64,000 bases of DNA, taken from Oscheius sp. JU75. Lineage: Eukaryota > Nematoda > Chromadorea > Rhabditida > Rhabditidae. Both the position numbers and the translations under genes were made by a program. Shown piece by piece: positions 35,201 to 45,432 of the stretch. The notes below the pieces were generated by a model. It worked only from the letters and a program-made list of their open reading frames with translations. It ran no database searches and was not told the DNA's origin. Position 1 is the stretch's first letter. Each line of letters starts with the position of its first letter. The DNA is taken from assembly GCA_037178855.1 (NCBI GenBank), contig JASJZC010000004.1, positions 7,254,001 to 7,318,000 on the forward strand. Reading direction: 5' to 3'.

Positions 35201-36103
35201 ACTAAATAGACGGTTAGACAAGACATGGACAGAGTGACAGAGCAAGGTCTGAATAACCAGACACACATGAATAGGCTGATAGTTGGGAGGAAAAAAAGAA
35301 TGGAAGTTGACAGATGCACAAGTTGAAAGAAACGACTGATTTGAAGAGAGAGACAGACGGAACAATGACACGAGGACAGAGACAAATACACCAGAACAAG
35401 TTGACAAGGACAGGATACTATATGATAATCTAACAGGTAAAAGCATAGAAAAAACTGAATTGACAGATAAACATTGACAACTTGGTGTGTTGATCATGAG
35501 AGACAAAACCCGAATGACAGTGAACTGTCATGACAGGGGCCGAAAGTGGACAGGCTGACTCTTACTAATTGACATGCACCAATTGACCTAGTAAGTCAGG
35601 ATAACGGACGGGAAATCTCCGCCGGGGATACAATGGGGAAGAAATTGGCAGTTGGAGAGGGACAGATTGACATGGTAATGGCGGCATAGACAGAATCAGA
35701 GTGGCAGATGGACATTGACAAATCGACACAGAAAGTTTTAGGATTGATAGATGCAGCAACAGGTTGACAGTATCGAATTGACCAAGACTTGATGAAAATT
35801 GCCATGTAACAGGAACAAACTGAGAGGAATAGGGTTATTGGAAGCCATATGGCAATTTGGCAAAAGATCATGTCATTTTGACATGAATACATGGCTTGAG
35901 AGTGTCAAATGACTCGTATAAGCCCTACTTTTTGCAGACAAGTCCTCGAGCGAGCCTGCTCTCTGTCATTGAACATGCACAAGCTGCGCCCAATCTACAA
36001 GAAGTGGATGGAATTCGAGGAGAAGCACGGCGACGAAAAGTCCCAGAATCTGGTCCGAGCCCAGGCTCAGCGTGCCCTCCAGAGCCAAGAAGACATCGAA
36101 TAA
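26237..36103 (+). CDS. PDCD11: RRP5 / PDCD11, pre-rRNA processing factor with S1 and HAT repeats
   Basis: Nucleolar protein needed for 18S and 5.8S/25S-type rRNA maturation. About 25 exons, from 26237-26368 to 35938-36103. The N-terminus is Lys-rich, then S1-type repeats follow: LTEGVCGVGVVRE...DHLIMET, GYVLDIGLQSAKGFLPL, SVLDVIPTKFNVTFALP, IFGTIRGFMPLHLISD, GIITKVFPTGALLVVFYN, and SVLSVKIKDIDESKKKVYLS. The segment EDPGFEWDNAGF is the conserved linker of Rrp5 proteins. The C-terminal ~330 residues (33.9-36.1 kb) are HAT/TPR-like: AVWIRYMSHFLEKGDLEKAR, FNLWTAYLNMEVAFGD, DDVWYLYADHLM, DLWMVYADF. My count is about 1300 residues against 1871 in human, so some S1 repeats are missing or unrecognised. 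Five introns of 550-840 bp carry repeats. The stop is 271 bp from the DUSP22 ATG. Confidence 0.92.
27010..27080 (-). pseudogene. tRNA-like relic in an RRP5 intron
   Basis: On the minus strand GATGGCCTAGTGGTTAGAGCG is a good A-box/D-arm sequence; the 3' half (ATCCCTGGCTCAGAGCC) keeps only part of a B box. The intron is short and mostly made of this relic. Confidence 0.45.
27424..27572 (-). pseudogene. Two tRNA-like relics side by side in an RRP5 intron
   Basis: On the minus strand two units, about 27430-27497 and 27508-27572, each run from TGGCCTA(GTG/ATG) to GACCCGGGTTCGGATCC, a strong B box. Their B-box ends are nearly identical, so they look like a duplication. Anticodon arms are degenerate. 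Confidence 0.5.
27745..27817 (+). pseudogene. tRNA-like relic in an RRP5 intron
   Basis: TTGGTGTATTGGCAAGAGACGCC, a candidate anticodon arm CATCTGAAAACCAGATG and GACCCGGGTTCGATCCC (consensus B box) are in tRNA order. It is the third unit in the same 548 bp intron. The acceptor stem does not close, so a working tRNA is unlikely. Confidence 0.5.
30543..30688. repeat. MITE-like foldback with ~57 bp arms in an RRP5 intron
   Basis: Left arm 30543-30601 runs from GTTATAGCCATTGCCAAAG to CGAAATTGCGTAC. Right arm 30633-30688 runs from GTACGCAATTTCGCG to CTTTGGCAACGGTTATAC. The arms are near-perfect reverse complements around a ~31 bp AT-rich loop. No ORF lies inside. Confidence 0.88.
31320..32060. 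repeat. GACAGT/GAGACAG-rich decayed satellite in an RRP5 intron
   Basis: ACAGACAGT, GTAGTCGAGAG, GAGACAG and AGTGACAG recur throughout this 824 bp intron, on the coding strand. Open frames on the opposite strand here (Ser/Leu/Cys-rich) are products of the repeat. Confidence 0.65.
35120..35935. repeat. GACAG/ATTGACA-rich intron of RRP5
   Basis: ATTGACA, TTGACAG, GACAGAG and GACATG recur every 10-30 bases through this 841 bp intron. No coding features are seen. Confidence 0.55.
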
Positions 36104-36373
36104 TTTGTTTTCTACAGAAATTTGTTGATTTCCCTGTTATTTCTACTCTTGTTATCAGTTCACGTTGTTAAAATGAACCTAGCTTCCGCCGACAAAATGA
36201 CTACATGTTTGAGTTGAAATCTCAATAATACCTCGAAAAATAGATGGGATATGGGTATAAAATAGGCTAGAATGGTGTACAAGGAGAGAAGAGAGACAGC
36301 CCTGGCCAATATCGTCTCAAAGTACAGGACTAGTGGTAAGGAAGAACAAAATTGATGAGAACACAATTTAGCG

Positions 36374-37299
36374 ATGGACGAAATCCTGCCGAATTTGTTC
36401 CTTGGAGGCTTTGGAGCATCACAGAATCCGGGATTGCTGATGGAGAGGAATATTAAGGTGAGTAGTAAGATATGCAACGGTCAAAATAAGGTAGAATTTT
36501 AGGGCAATGCTATCTGACAGAGACAGGCTTGACAGGACGAGAGAATTTGGATTTCTCATTAGTTCAATGGGTGGACAGAGAGATAGTGACAGAGACGGTG
36601 AGAGAGACTATTTTAAATCGCCCTTGCGTTTGTCTACCTGTGGCTTAGATGAAGGGGCCTATTTCTTTTTCGGGATTTCGAGATTTCGACAACTTTCTCC
36701 GTCACTGTCAAAGCATCCAAATATCTTTTTAGAGCGTGGTCTGCTGCCTCGAGACCGACCTCAACACCAACTACGGTCAGGAGATGAATGTACTCCGTCT
36801 ACACATAATGGATTCCATTGCTACGAACATCTCAGAGCATTTTCAACAAGCTATCGCCTTCATACACACAGCAAGATGTAAAGGGGGTGAGTCGCTGTCT
36901 GTCTCTCTGAAAGTCTAGTTCCAGAAGGTGTCCTCGTTCATTGTTTCGCCGGAGTGAGTAGATCCGCCACCATTGTGGCGGCATATCTCATGACAGTCAC
37001 CGATCTGAACTTTCTAAGTTCTCTAGGATATATGACCACCAAGAGACGAGTAGCCAATCCAAACACCGGATTCAGGATGCAGCTTTGTAAGTACTCTAAG
37101 GAGGTCAATAGGAATGAGAAGCGACATCTACTGAAGGAACTAGTGGGCTCTGAAGCTTTTCATCGACTCCTGGAGGCGGACTTGATTGTGACGAAAACTG
37201 CTGTAAGTCAGGGAGACAGACTTTAAAGTGACAATGAGACAGACAGACTGAAAGTTTCAGGACATTCGCCGGAACTCCATCCCTTGTGATTCTACATAA
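36374..37299 (+). CDS. DUSP22: Dual-specificity phosphatase, DUSP22/DUSP15-like
   Basis: Small atypical dual-specificity phosphatase; DUSP22 modulates JNK and other kinase signalling. Exons 36374-36457, 36733-36886, 36925-37202 and 37261-37299 give 184 residues, the same length as the common human DUSP22 form. It starts MDEILPNLFLGGFG (family KILPGLYIGNF). The active-site loop is VHCFAGVSRSATIVAAYLM with Cys86 and Arg92, and Asp55 in LHIMDSIATNI is the probable general acid. RRVANPNTGFRMQL matches the DUSP22 block CANPNVGFQRQL. The N-terminal Gly for myristoylation found in human DUSP22 is absent in this model. The ATG sits two bases after ATTTAG. The spacing to RRP5 suggests a shared operon. 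AATAAA-type signals lie near 37412. Confidence 0.94.
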
Positions 37300-37662
37300 C
37301 CCATGGCTAACCATGGTTACAACTGAGCTTGCTACCCGAACTGATCTCTACCTCAACCAGTGCAATCTCAGCTCGATCATGCCATTTATATGATCTCTTC
37401 TATGACATTTACCAATAAAAATAAATTTGTTTTTTTTTTATCAATTTTCTACTTGGTTGCCTACGTTGAACGTTCTCTATTGCAGCAGTTAGTATCAGTA
37501 CGCAATTGCGGACAATAGGCGGTAGTCGGCCGGAATTTGAAATTCTGTCTGACTATTTCTCTGCCTCTCTGTCCTTATGCCTCTGATTCAAACTATCGGT
37601 TTCTCTTTACCTGGACTCGTTTCTCAGTGTCTGCTTCTAGCCATCAAGAGATTTCACGCAAA
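37300..37662. other. Gap between DUSP22 and HIRIP3
   Basis: The DUSP22 3'UTR with an ATAAAAATAAA signal near 37412 is followed by the HIRIP3 5' region. Nothing else was recognised. Confidence 0.5.
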
Positions 37663-39862
37663 ATGTCCTCTTCCGACGAAGAACCCTCCTCATCCAAAAA
37701 CGTCCTGGAGGACGTGTTTGGGAGCGACGTGACCGATCCCGACGACGATGATCAAGAAGAGGAAAAGAGTCCGATCAAGGTAAAGAAGCGCGCCCGTATC
37801 GTCTCATCCAGTGATGCTAGTTCGCCAAGAAAAATGGCTCCGAAGAAGGCGAAGAAGGTAGGGTCATTAGTTGGTCATTCACAGAATGTATAGGAATCCG
37901 ACGATGAGACGAAGAAGAAACCGCTGATGAAAAAGACAGTCGAAAGCAAGAAACAGCAACGGAAACAGAGAGGCAGAGACAGTTCGAACGACGTTGAGGA
38001 TTCTAAAGTGAGTCGGGGCTCTTGGCGATACTATGCTCATTTCAGGATTCCGATGAGAGTGAGGACGAGAGGCCAAAAAAGAACCCTGTAAAGAAGACCT
38101 TTGAGAAATCGAGCACAGACAGACTGAAAGAAAAATAGAGATAGAGACATAGAGAGACAGCGAGACAAGAAGACAGAGAGATAGAGATTCTCACCGGTGT
38201 TTCTATTTAACATTTCAGAAGTCTAAAGCCGTCAAGAAGTCTTCCGACGACAAAAAGGCAGACTCGGACTCCGAGGACGATGAAAGACCGAAGAAGAAAG
38301 TGGTGAAGAGGAAGGTTTGAACTCCATTATCTCTCTCTCTTACTGAAAGAAGAGTTTCAGAAACGAGACTCAGGTCCTGAGAAGGATGAGAAGCCGAAGA
38401 AGAAGCAGAAGAAAAAGATTGAGGATGAAAAGAAGGCAGATAGCCCTGGATCGAGCTCTGAGGATGAGGAGAAGGTACAGTGACAGTGTTAGTGACTGTA
38501 CCAACACTATTCTAGAAAGAACCTGAAGAGCCAGTGAAGAGTGTCTCTGATTCTGACCAAGATGACCAAAAAGGAGATGACAAGAAAAGAGAGTCGAGTG
38601 GAGAGACGACTGACACCTCCATTGAAGACCTCAATGAAGAAAAGAAGAAGGTAGGAGAGACAGAGAAACTGGTCCAGACCGACTATTTTCAGCAGAAGAG
38701 CCCAAAGCAGAGAAAAAGTGACGCCTCCGAAAAGAAAGAGTCTAGGATCTCTAAGGAGAAAGATTCTGACAAGAGCAGTGATCCTCACGCTATCCGTCTC
38801 GTCCGTCTCAAAAAAATGGTCATTGCTGCCGGAATGCGCTTCAACTACAAGAAACTGTTCGAGGACCTGGACTCGGACAAGCAAAGAGTCAAGAAACTCG
38901 AGTCGGAGCTCCATGGGAAAGGAATTGAAGGAACTCTGACCATAGAGGCTTGTAAGGCATTCAAATTGAGGAAGGAGGAGGAAAATGAGCTTGCCGAGCT
39001 TTCAAAGAACAAGATTTTTGATATTGGAGCGGGAGAGAGTGAGTATTTTTTGGGAAATTGACTACTGTCGCTATCCTTCTCCACCTCTCCCTGTCCCTGT
39101 CATGTTCTAGGCTCTGGACACGAAAGCCCTGCTTCTATATTGTAAGGCAAGAGACATAGAGTCTTAGTAGTTCGTTTGAGAGTACGGTTACAGATTCCGA
39201 AGGTCAATTTTAGGTAATCTGGTTCAGAATGGTAGTCAAGAGACAGTTGATCTCTAGATTGAGTGATAGTCAAGAGATACCGGACTACTTTCGTAATCGA
39301 GAGACAGAGAGAGCCTCAAAGACTCTCTGTAATTCAAACTGTGAACCGTAATAAAGAGGTCACTCTACCTTTTTATACCTTTCTACTACTGGTTTCCGTA
39401 CGCTCTCTCACACTCTACTGTCACTGCTCCTTGCCAAACAAACCCTCTCAACCCGTCCCTGCAAATCTGTCCAGTTTTAGATCTTCTGTCACCCTATCCC
39501 AGCAACTGTCCAGGTGATCCTGTCACTCTGTCTCTCTCAAACTGTCACTGTCTCTCATACTAACCCTGGAAATCTGTCTCTCTGTCACTCACTGTTTAGC
39601 TCTGGTTCTGCTCTTGTCTATCTGTCCAATGGTACTTCCCCTATAACTCTTGCTGGGGACAGAAAGACAGAACCACTAATGTCAATCCTTTCCAGAGACC
39701 CGAGTAACTCGAGCCCAAAGAGCTGCTGCCTCCTCTCGCCGTCCCTTTGTAGTGCAGTGCAAGAGCAGCAGCAGCGAGGATGACGAAGACGAGGAAGAGA
39801 ACCCCACAGCGAACATCTTCGCCAATCTGAAGGGGATTGTCAGTGATGGCGATTCTGATTGA
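37663..39862 (+). CDS. HIRIP3: HIRIP3-like histone chaperone with CHZ motif
   Basis: HIRIP3 binds HIRA and H2A-family histones through a CHZ motif. Eight exons (37663-37857, 37894-38007, 38046-38087, 38219-38314, 38361-38474, 38516-38650, 38693-39038, 39696-39862) give 402 residues. The first ~240 residues are low-complexity Lys/Ser/Asp/Glu. The conserved C-terminal part has IRLVRLKKMVIAAGMRFNYK, a KLESELHGKGIEGTLTIEAC stretch and IFDIGAGE, matching human RLKKYLRLCGVRVGYRKLL...ELEALGMTGNPTL...IISGSGR. It ends ANLKGIVSDGDSD (human MRGIISSDGESN), the CHZ-type acidic tail. Exons 2-6 encode similar acidic/basic modules, all in phase 0. The last intron (39039-39695) is repeat-rich. The exon 3 donor (CCT|GTAAAG) is the least certain boundary. 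Confidence 0.87.
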
Positions 39863-40162
39863 TCTTTCTGTACAATATTCTACTTCAAAGTAAACAGTGA
39901 TCCTATTTATCAGCCCCCTGGCTCCTCAACTGCTCCGTATTACACTCGAAACACGTTCACACTCCTTTTTCTCGGTCTCGTACATGTTCTGGGCACTTTT
40001 CTTTGTTATTGAGATTACTTTTCGATGAAAACGCTGGGAAAGAGGTCTGCAAAAGGTTTTCAACTCTCTTCCTTCACATCTGTTGCGCAGTAGTGTACAC
40101 TTTACATCTCAGAGTCACATTTGCATCTCGCTGTCACCTCCCTCAAGTCGCTTTTTCCAAGA
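39863..40162. other. Gap between HIRIP3 and the first hsp-12 gene
   Basis: 300 bp holding the HIRIP3 3'UTR and the small heat-shock gene promoter. I did not find a clear run of NGAAN heat-shock elements. Confidence 0.4.
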
Positions 40163-41221
40163 ATGTCATCTATTCCTCTGACTCACGATGCAGCTACATG
40201 GGACTGGCCCCTCCAGGGAAACGACGGTGTTGTTCGGGTAAGTTCAGCTGTTCACTGCTCAGAGTGCATCAGACTTTGTGCATGTCAACAACCGGTAGGG
40301 GGCAACAACAGGGACAGAGACTGAGAGGCAGAGAGACAGAGACAGATGAAGGCAAGAAGAGGGTGGTGTGTGTAGCAGATTTGTGTAGTATCTGTACTCG
40401 GCAGCAACCCATAGTTCGGGTACTTCTCTTGTCCCTTCTCCTCACTCTCCCAGTCCTGCCATGGCGCTTGGCGGTCGATCGCGCAAAGGATATCCACTGT
40501 CCGATTCGCATTCTCCTTTGGGCTCTCGCGATTCTGCCTTCGTCATTGTCCTCGTACTTCAGCTCCGGTAACCGCAGTCCGTCTCCTTTTCCATTTCTTG
40601 GGTGAAGCAGCCATCCAATAGCCGCAACAAAGTACCACTGTCTCTCCAGAAGTCCAAAAGCGTTTTCCAATCCGGAAAAAAATGCTGAAGTTCTGTTGAA
40701 AGTTGTAGCAATAACTGTAGTTCTCTAATGACCATAGTCGAGTAAGAGCCAGAGGGAAGTAGTTACTTCGATCTAGTAAAAGTGGCAGGCAGACAAAGAG
40801 ACAGACAAACAGAGAGACAGTGAGACAGAAAGAAAGAGCGCCAGAGAGACAGAGTGTCCCCGAAACAGCGAAACAAATGGACGGGGAGACAGAGAGACAG
40901 AGTGATAGTCCCCAAGTTCTTTAGATCCACAACACTGCCGAAAAGTTCGAAGTAGGCCTGGATGCCCAATTCTTCTCTCCCAATGAGATCGAGGTCAAGG
41001 TCTGTGGGCAAGAGCTCTTGATTCATTGTCGCCACGAGGTTTGGACTACTGAGATGGTACGGGAAAGAGGCTGCTTTCAGTCCCGCTCGGACGAGTTTGG
41101 TACCATCGCCAGAGAAATTCATCGGGCTTACCATCTACCAGATGACGTCGATGTCCAGACAGTCAGATCGCACCTGACTTCGAGAGGTGTCCTCCAGATC
41201 ACTGCCAGCAAGAGACGCTAA
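40163..41221 (+). CDS. Small heat-shock protein, HSP-12 type (copy 1)
   Basis: Minimal alpha-crystallin-domain protein like nematode HSP-12.x; such proteins lack long N- and C-terminal arms and form small oligomers. Exons 40163-40237, 40925-41038 and 41081-41221 give 109 residues. MSSIPLTHDAATWDWPLQGN and DGVVR are followed by [44 protein letters not shown] and RSHLTSRGVLQITASKRR. Intron 1 is 687 bp and repeat-rich. Intron 2 is only 42 bp with no in-frame stop, so if retained it would add 14 residues in the middle of the domain. The next gene is a close tandem paralogue. Confidence 0.95.
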
Positions 41222-41514
41222 GAGAATAATAAGAAGACTATTCCTGTGAAATAAATATCGCATTGGACTGTCTCTCTATACCTTCCAAAGTCACTGCCAC
41301 TGTCACAGTCACTGTCTCTCTGTCTCTTTCCCAATGACCACTCAGAGTCCGTTGTTTTCAAAAACATGTTACACAGCCTGATCTTTTAGCCCATCAGCTG
41401 TGCTCTCTTGAACGTGCATTCGGTTATTTACCAGCTCTAATAGCCTTCTGTTACACTCCCTATCCGTTTCTCCGCCCATCTGGAATCAGTTGCCGTACGA
41501 AAGACTGACTGACC

Positions 41515-42041
41515 ATGACTGCTATTCCTCTCACCCACGACAATGTAACTTGGGACTGGCCTTTCCAGGGAAACGACGGTGTTGTGAAGGTGAGTGACAG
41601 TGACAGTGGTACAGAGAGACGAAATTTTCAGATCAAGAACACTGGAGACAAGTTTGAAGTTGGGCTGGACGCCCAGTTTTTCACTCCCAATGAGGTGGGA
41701 ATTACTTGACCGAGACTCAAGGGGTGTTAGACAGGCTTTCCCAACTTTACAATGCTCTGCAAAGTTGTAGCCTATAACTCGCACTACAACTTTGTAGAAC
41801 ATCAAAAGACCCGAAAATGCATTCTTGTTCCCACAATGTGAGTTTCTAGATCGAGGTGAAGATCTGTAATGACGAGGTCGTCATCCACTGCCGCCACGAG
41901 AGCCGCAATGACGAACATGGAACGGTTTCTCGTGAAGTTCATCGGGCCTATCATCTGCCCCAAGATGTGGATTTGTCGACCATCAAGAGCCATCTGACCT
42001 CTCGAGGAACGCTGTTCATCACTGCCTCCAAGAAGCATTGA
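41515..42041 (+). CDS. Small heat-shock protein, HSP-12 type (copy 2)
   Basis: Tandem paralogue of the preceding gene, also 109 residues. Exons are 41515-41589, 41632-41694 and 41850-42041. [55 protein letters not shown] and [20 protein letters not shown] show the family. It shares intron 1 with copy 1, but its second intron follows PNE rather than CRHE, and that intron contains a copy of the CTACAACTTTGTAGAAC element. The intergenic distance to copy 1 is 293 bp. Confidence 0.96.
41751..41812. repeat. CTACAACTTTGTAGAAC dispersed element, copy 1
   Basis: GCAAAGTTGTAG and, 16 bases later, CTACAACTTTGTAGAACATC form a partial hairpin. It sits in intron 2 of the second hsp-12 gene. Five other copies occur in the window. 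Confidence 0.7.
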
Positions 42042-42689
42042 AAGCATCCGACTCTGCTACTCCTATGTACAGTTTGGCCAAAGTAAAGTGTTTGAAATGA
42101 TCTGTTTCCCTGTCTCTCTGTCTTTCCGTCTTCCTGTCTCTCTGTATCTGTGAGTGAAAGAGATATATAGAGACAGAGAGACAAAGAGACTGAGAGACAG
42201 AGAGTCTCTCTGTCTCCCTATCTCCCAGATTCTCTCTGTCGCTCTATCTCCTGCCTACCTGTCCGAAAAGGCCCAACCAGTAGAAGAATCTCGGATCTAC
42301 TATCAACTCTCTGTTCCTGTGACTAAAGAACTTCGTCTGCCCAGATAAGATGTTTTGCCCTCGCCCATCAGCTGTCTCTCTCCCTATCTGTCCTCTCTTT
42401 CTGATTTACTAACCTGTTGTTCCGTCTCCTAGCTACGCTTCCCTCTCCCATCCCCACTGACGTCAGTCTCAGTACATTTGACTCCTGCTTCTCATACACT
42501 CCCTCGCTCTTGGCCACATTAAGTCTGTTTTTGCCGAGTGCGCATGCGTCCAAAGCTTGGGCTGTTTGCGAAAATATTGTGCCTCCTATTTGCGGACTGC
42601 ACACGTGTTGTGTGCGTCTTGTTTTCTGGACTAGAGCGATACGATCTCTTCTCTTGGGTTCCTACTGGAACCGAAACCTTTTCCATTTT

Positions 42690-42910
42690 TTAAATACAAA
42701 GATAGAGAGAGACACAGAGACAAAAATACAGAGAGAGACAGAGAGACAGGGTGACAGAGAGACAAAGAGACAGAAATACAGAGAGAGACAGAGACAGAGT
42801 GACAGAGTAACAGAGATACAGAGAGACAAAGAGATAGAAATACAGAGAGAGACAGAGAAACAGATAGGCAGAGGGAGAGATAAAGAGACAGGGCGTCCTA
42901 ACAGAGAGAG
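42690..42910 (+). repeat. GACAGAGA microsatellite
   Basis: GAGAGACAGAGACAAAAATACAGA-type units repeat for about 220 bp with moderate decay. Shorter tracts occur at 40790-40900, 42165-42215, 54040-54155 and 63085-63125; the complementary strand form (TCTCTGTC) occurs at 48330-48400 and 59635-59725. Confidence 0.85.
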
Positions 42911-43963
42911 AGAGATTCTCTCCTGTCCTCAATGGAACACTTTTCCTCCTCGAACGAGTTTTTGCATGTAAAAGGAGAGCCATTGAGCGAGAGACCCTGC
43001 GACACAAAGTGTGTTCCAATTAGCCTCGTGTCGGTCGGAGCCAAGCCGTCTCTCTCTCTTTCAAGTGACCAGCGCCCATTTCGGCCGGCTATCTCCTTCT
43101 GTTAACAGCTGATAGGGCCTGTCTCCTTCCAGTTTTATGTCCTCTGTACTATTCTTTATCATGCCCTTAGTTGATTTTAGAGCCTCTGGGTCAGTTTCAC
43201 TGTATCCCTGTAACTCTGTTTCTTTGGGGATGCTTAAAACAGTATAGGACGAGCATTGACCCCTAAACTCTGAAATGCATGAACACATCTCTCTCTTCTT
43301 CCGTCCAAAACTAGTGCACACACACGTGCCCCGCGCTCTCTCTCAATCGAAATCAGCTGACCGACGGGTGCGCGTGCTGGAAAGCCTTCCCCACGGCCCC
43401 CGGGTGACCAACATCATACAACAATCGCGTGTTCAAATGCACCTACAGGCGGACTTTTGGAAACTTGTCGGTCTGTTGCTGGGTAAGTCTGGGGTCTTTG
43501 TCTCTCACCCTCCGGCCCTCCTGCCGCATTCGATCCAAGTGCCAAGCGTGTGTCAAACGGCACCAGCTTGTTTACTTCCAAACAACAATCCTTCCCCATG
43601 CCTTTTCTAGCGGACTAGCTGTATAGCTCTCACGTCTCTGTCAGTAGTAAACAATCCGAGTTTTGACCTACTGGTCCAGGGGGACAACAACACGAGAGGG
43701 GGGCACAACAGTCGTCACGTGTAGTTTTTGAGAGAAGAAAACAATCGCTTTCGCATCCCAATATGCTGCCACTTATTCCAATTCTTGATCTGGGTAAGTC
43801 TCTCTCTGTCATTGGGCTTGCCCGAGAGGGAGCGGATTGATCCCTCGGCCTGCCTCCTAAACATGCTGCTCTTTGGGCCTCTTCTTGGAATGTGACACGT
43901 CCTGTTGTCGAAACGACAAATTCATCCGATTGACACAGGAGATCTTTTTCGGACAGAGACAGT

Positions 43964-44034
43964 ATGCTTTGCAAATTTGTAAAACAGATCAAAAACTACA
44001 ACGTTGTAGAACATCGCAAAGCTTTAAAATCACG
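43964..44034. repeat. CTACAACTTTGTAGAAC dispersed element, copy 2
   Basis: GCTTTGCAAATTTGTAAAAC, then CTACAACGTTGTAGAACATC and GCAAAGC. The outer GCTTTGC/GCAAAGC ends pair, giving an inverted repeat. Confidence 0.7.
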
Positions 44035-44127
44035 TCTTCTACCCGATAAACGGCATTGAAAATTCTTTGATTGCAGGACGCTTCAAATGAGCAAGAATTA
44101 TAGCTGCTTTTTTTCTTTGTTTTGTTT

Positions 44128-44192
44128 CAATGGCTCAGGCGTTAACACGCTCGTTTGACAAGTAAACTGTCGCGTGTTCAAATCCCGACCAG
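44128..44192 (+). pseudogene. tRNA-like relic
   Basis: CAATGGCTCAGGCGTTAAC (A box) is followed by a candidate anticodon arm and CGCGTGTTCAAATCCCGAC (B box). Acceptor pairing is weak. Confidence 0.5.
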
Positions 44193-45432
44193 TTCTTTTT
44201 GCTTTTTCCAGTTGATCTTTCGTGTCCAAAAGTTCTCCTATTGTACTTGTTTCCCCCTCGTGGTAGAGAATTATACACAACAAGTGATCTAGTCGCGTCT
44301 GGTCACCTGGTCGCCCACTGTCTCTTACTCTTTGGGGTGGTCTTGACCTCAATTTCCTCAATAGAATGCCAATGGGTGTAGGAGAGATAGCGGGAAAGAG
44401 TGTGAGACAATCGATCAGTTTTAATGTTTGGTATCGAAAAAGAGCGCCCCTCTGGCCATACATCTGTCTCCCGCTCTTGCATTTGAAACGTCCTTATATT
44501 GAAAGCAGAGAGACAGCGACACTGGACATATCAAAGTTTAAAAGCTTCGTGCCTGTTACCACGGCCCCGAGGAGCTTTCTCGCTCCAACTGTCCCCCTAA
44601 ACTAATGTTTGCCCTCCCCAGACACATGTGATCTTTTCCTAATATCGCACTTTTCCCCTCTCTCTTCAGTCTTCTCTTTGAGATTTGCTCCAATCTATCG
44701 CTCAGATTATCCCTTTTGCGCACTATGAGTGCTAAATTGAGATGAAGGCGTGTACTCTAGAGCCTCTAATCTTTGTCAGTCTATTTTTGATGTCAAGACG
44801 TGCGTTTCGGCAACTCGTATCAGTCTCTCTGTCTCTCTGTAACTCTGTCTCCCTGTATCTCTATCTCTCTGTCTCATACTGTTCTCTGACCAGACTCATA
44901 TAATCTTTTTTCCCAGTTGTGAGTTGTAATGTCCGACCTTCAGAAGGTCAATCCGGGCAGCTGGCCGCCCAGTATTTCGCTTCTTTGGACAGCTGGGAAG
45001 ATTCCCCGTTCCCAGCGCTTCTTGACTAATGTCTCTTTGTCATGCGCCGGAAGACTCTGGGGACCTGGGAGTGTTCAGAATCGTATTTTTCTCTGGTCAA
45101 TTAGCTTCGACAGGAAGAAAAACAATTACCGAGAGCCTGAATCATGCACAGGTGTTCGGTAATTAGTGTGGGGGAAACAGAGAAGAATCTCTGTCTCTCT
45201 CACTCTCTCTTCCTTCTTCAGCTGAAATGAGATCCTTTCTGCTCAAGTGCACTCCTCTCTCTGTCTTTCTCTAGACTTCTTCCTTCTCTCACTGATTGTC
45301 CGATCTAGAATCAACCTTCCCGCCCAAAAGTGTGTCCTCGGCCCCGCACGTCAAAAGTTCATTTCCTCCCGCCTAACTTCCTACTTTTCAGCAGATCTGG
45401 CTCCAAAGTATCGCAACTGGTTCTTTCCGAAG

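Larger units (their letters stand above)
42042..45432. other. 3.4 kb gene-free region between hsp-12 copy 2 and Yippee
   Basis: This contains GACAGAGA microsatellites (42150-42250, 42690-42910), one CTACAACTTTGTAGAAC-type element (43964-44034) and one clear tRNA-like relic (44128-44192). A B-box-like GCGTGTTCAAATGC near 43427 may be another. Open frames such as 42417-42971, 43275-43610 and 44929-45162 have no recognisable domains, and the first is largely microsatellite. Confidence 0.6.

Noticed and set aside
42417..42971. 184-codon plus-strand frame
   Set aside because: The second half is translated GACAGAGA microsatellite (RETERQGDRE-type); the first half has no domain.
44929..45162. Frame starting MSDLQKVNPGSWPPS just after a TTTCCCAG
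   Set aside because: The start context looked real, but no domain is recognised and the Yippee start is better supported at 45433.
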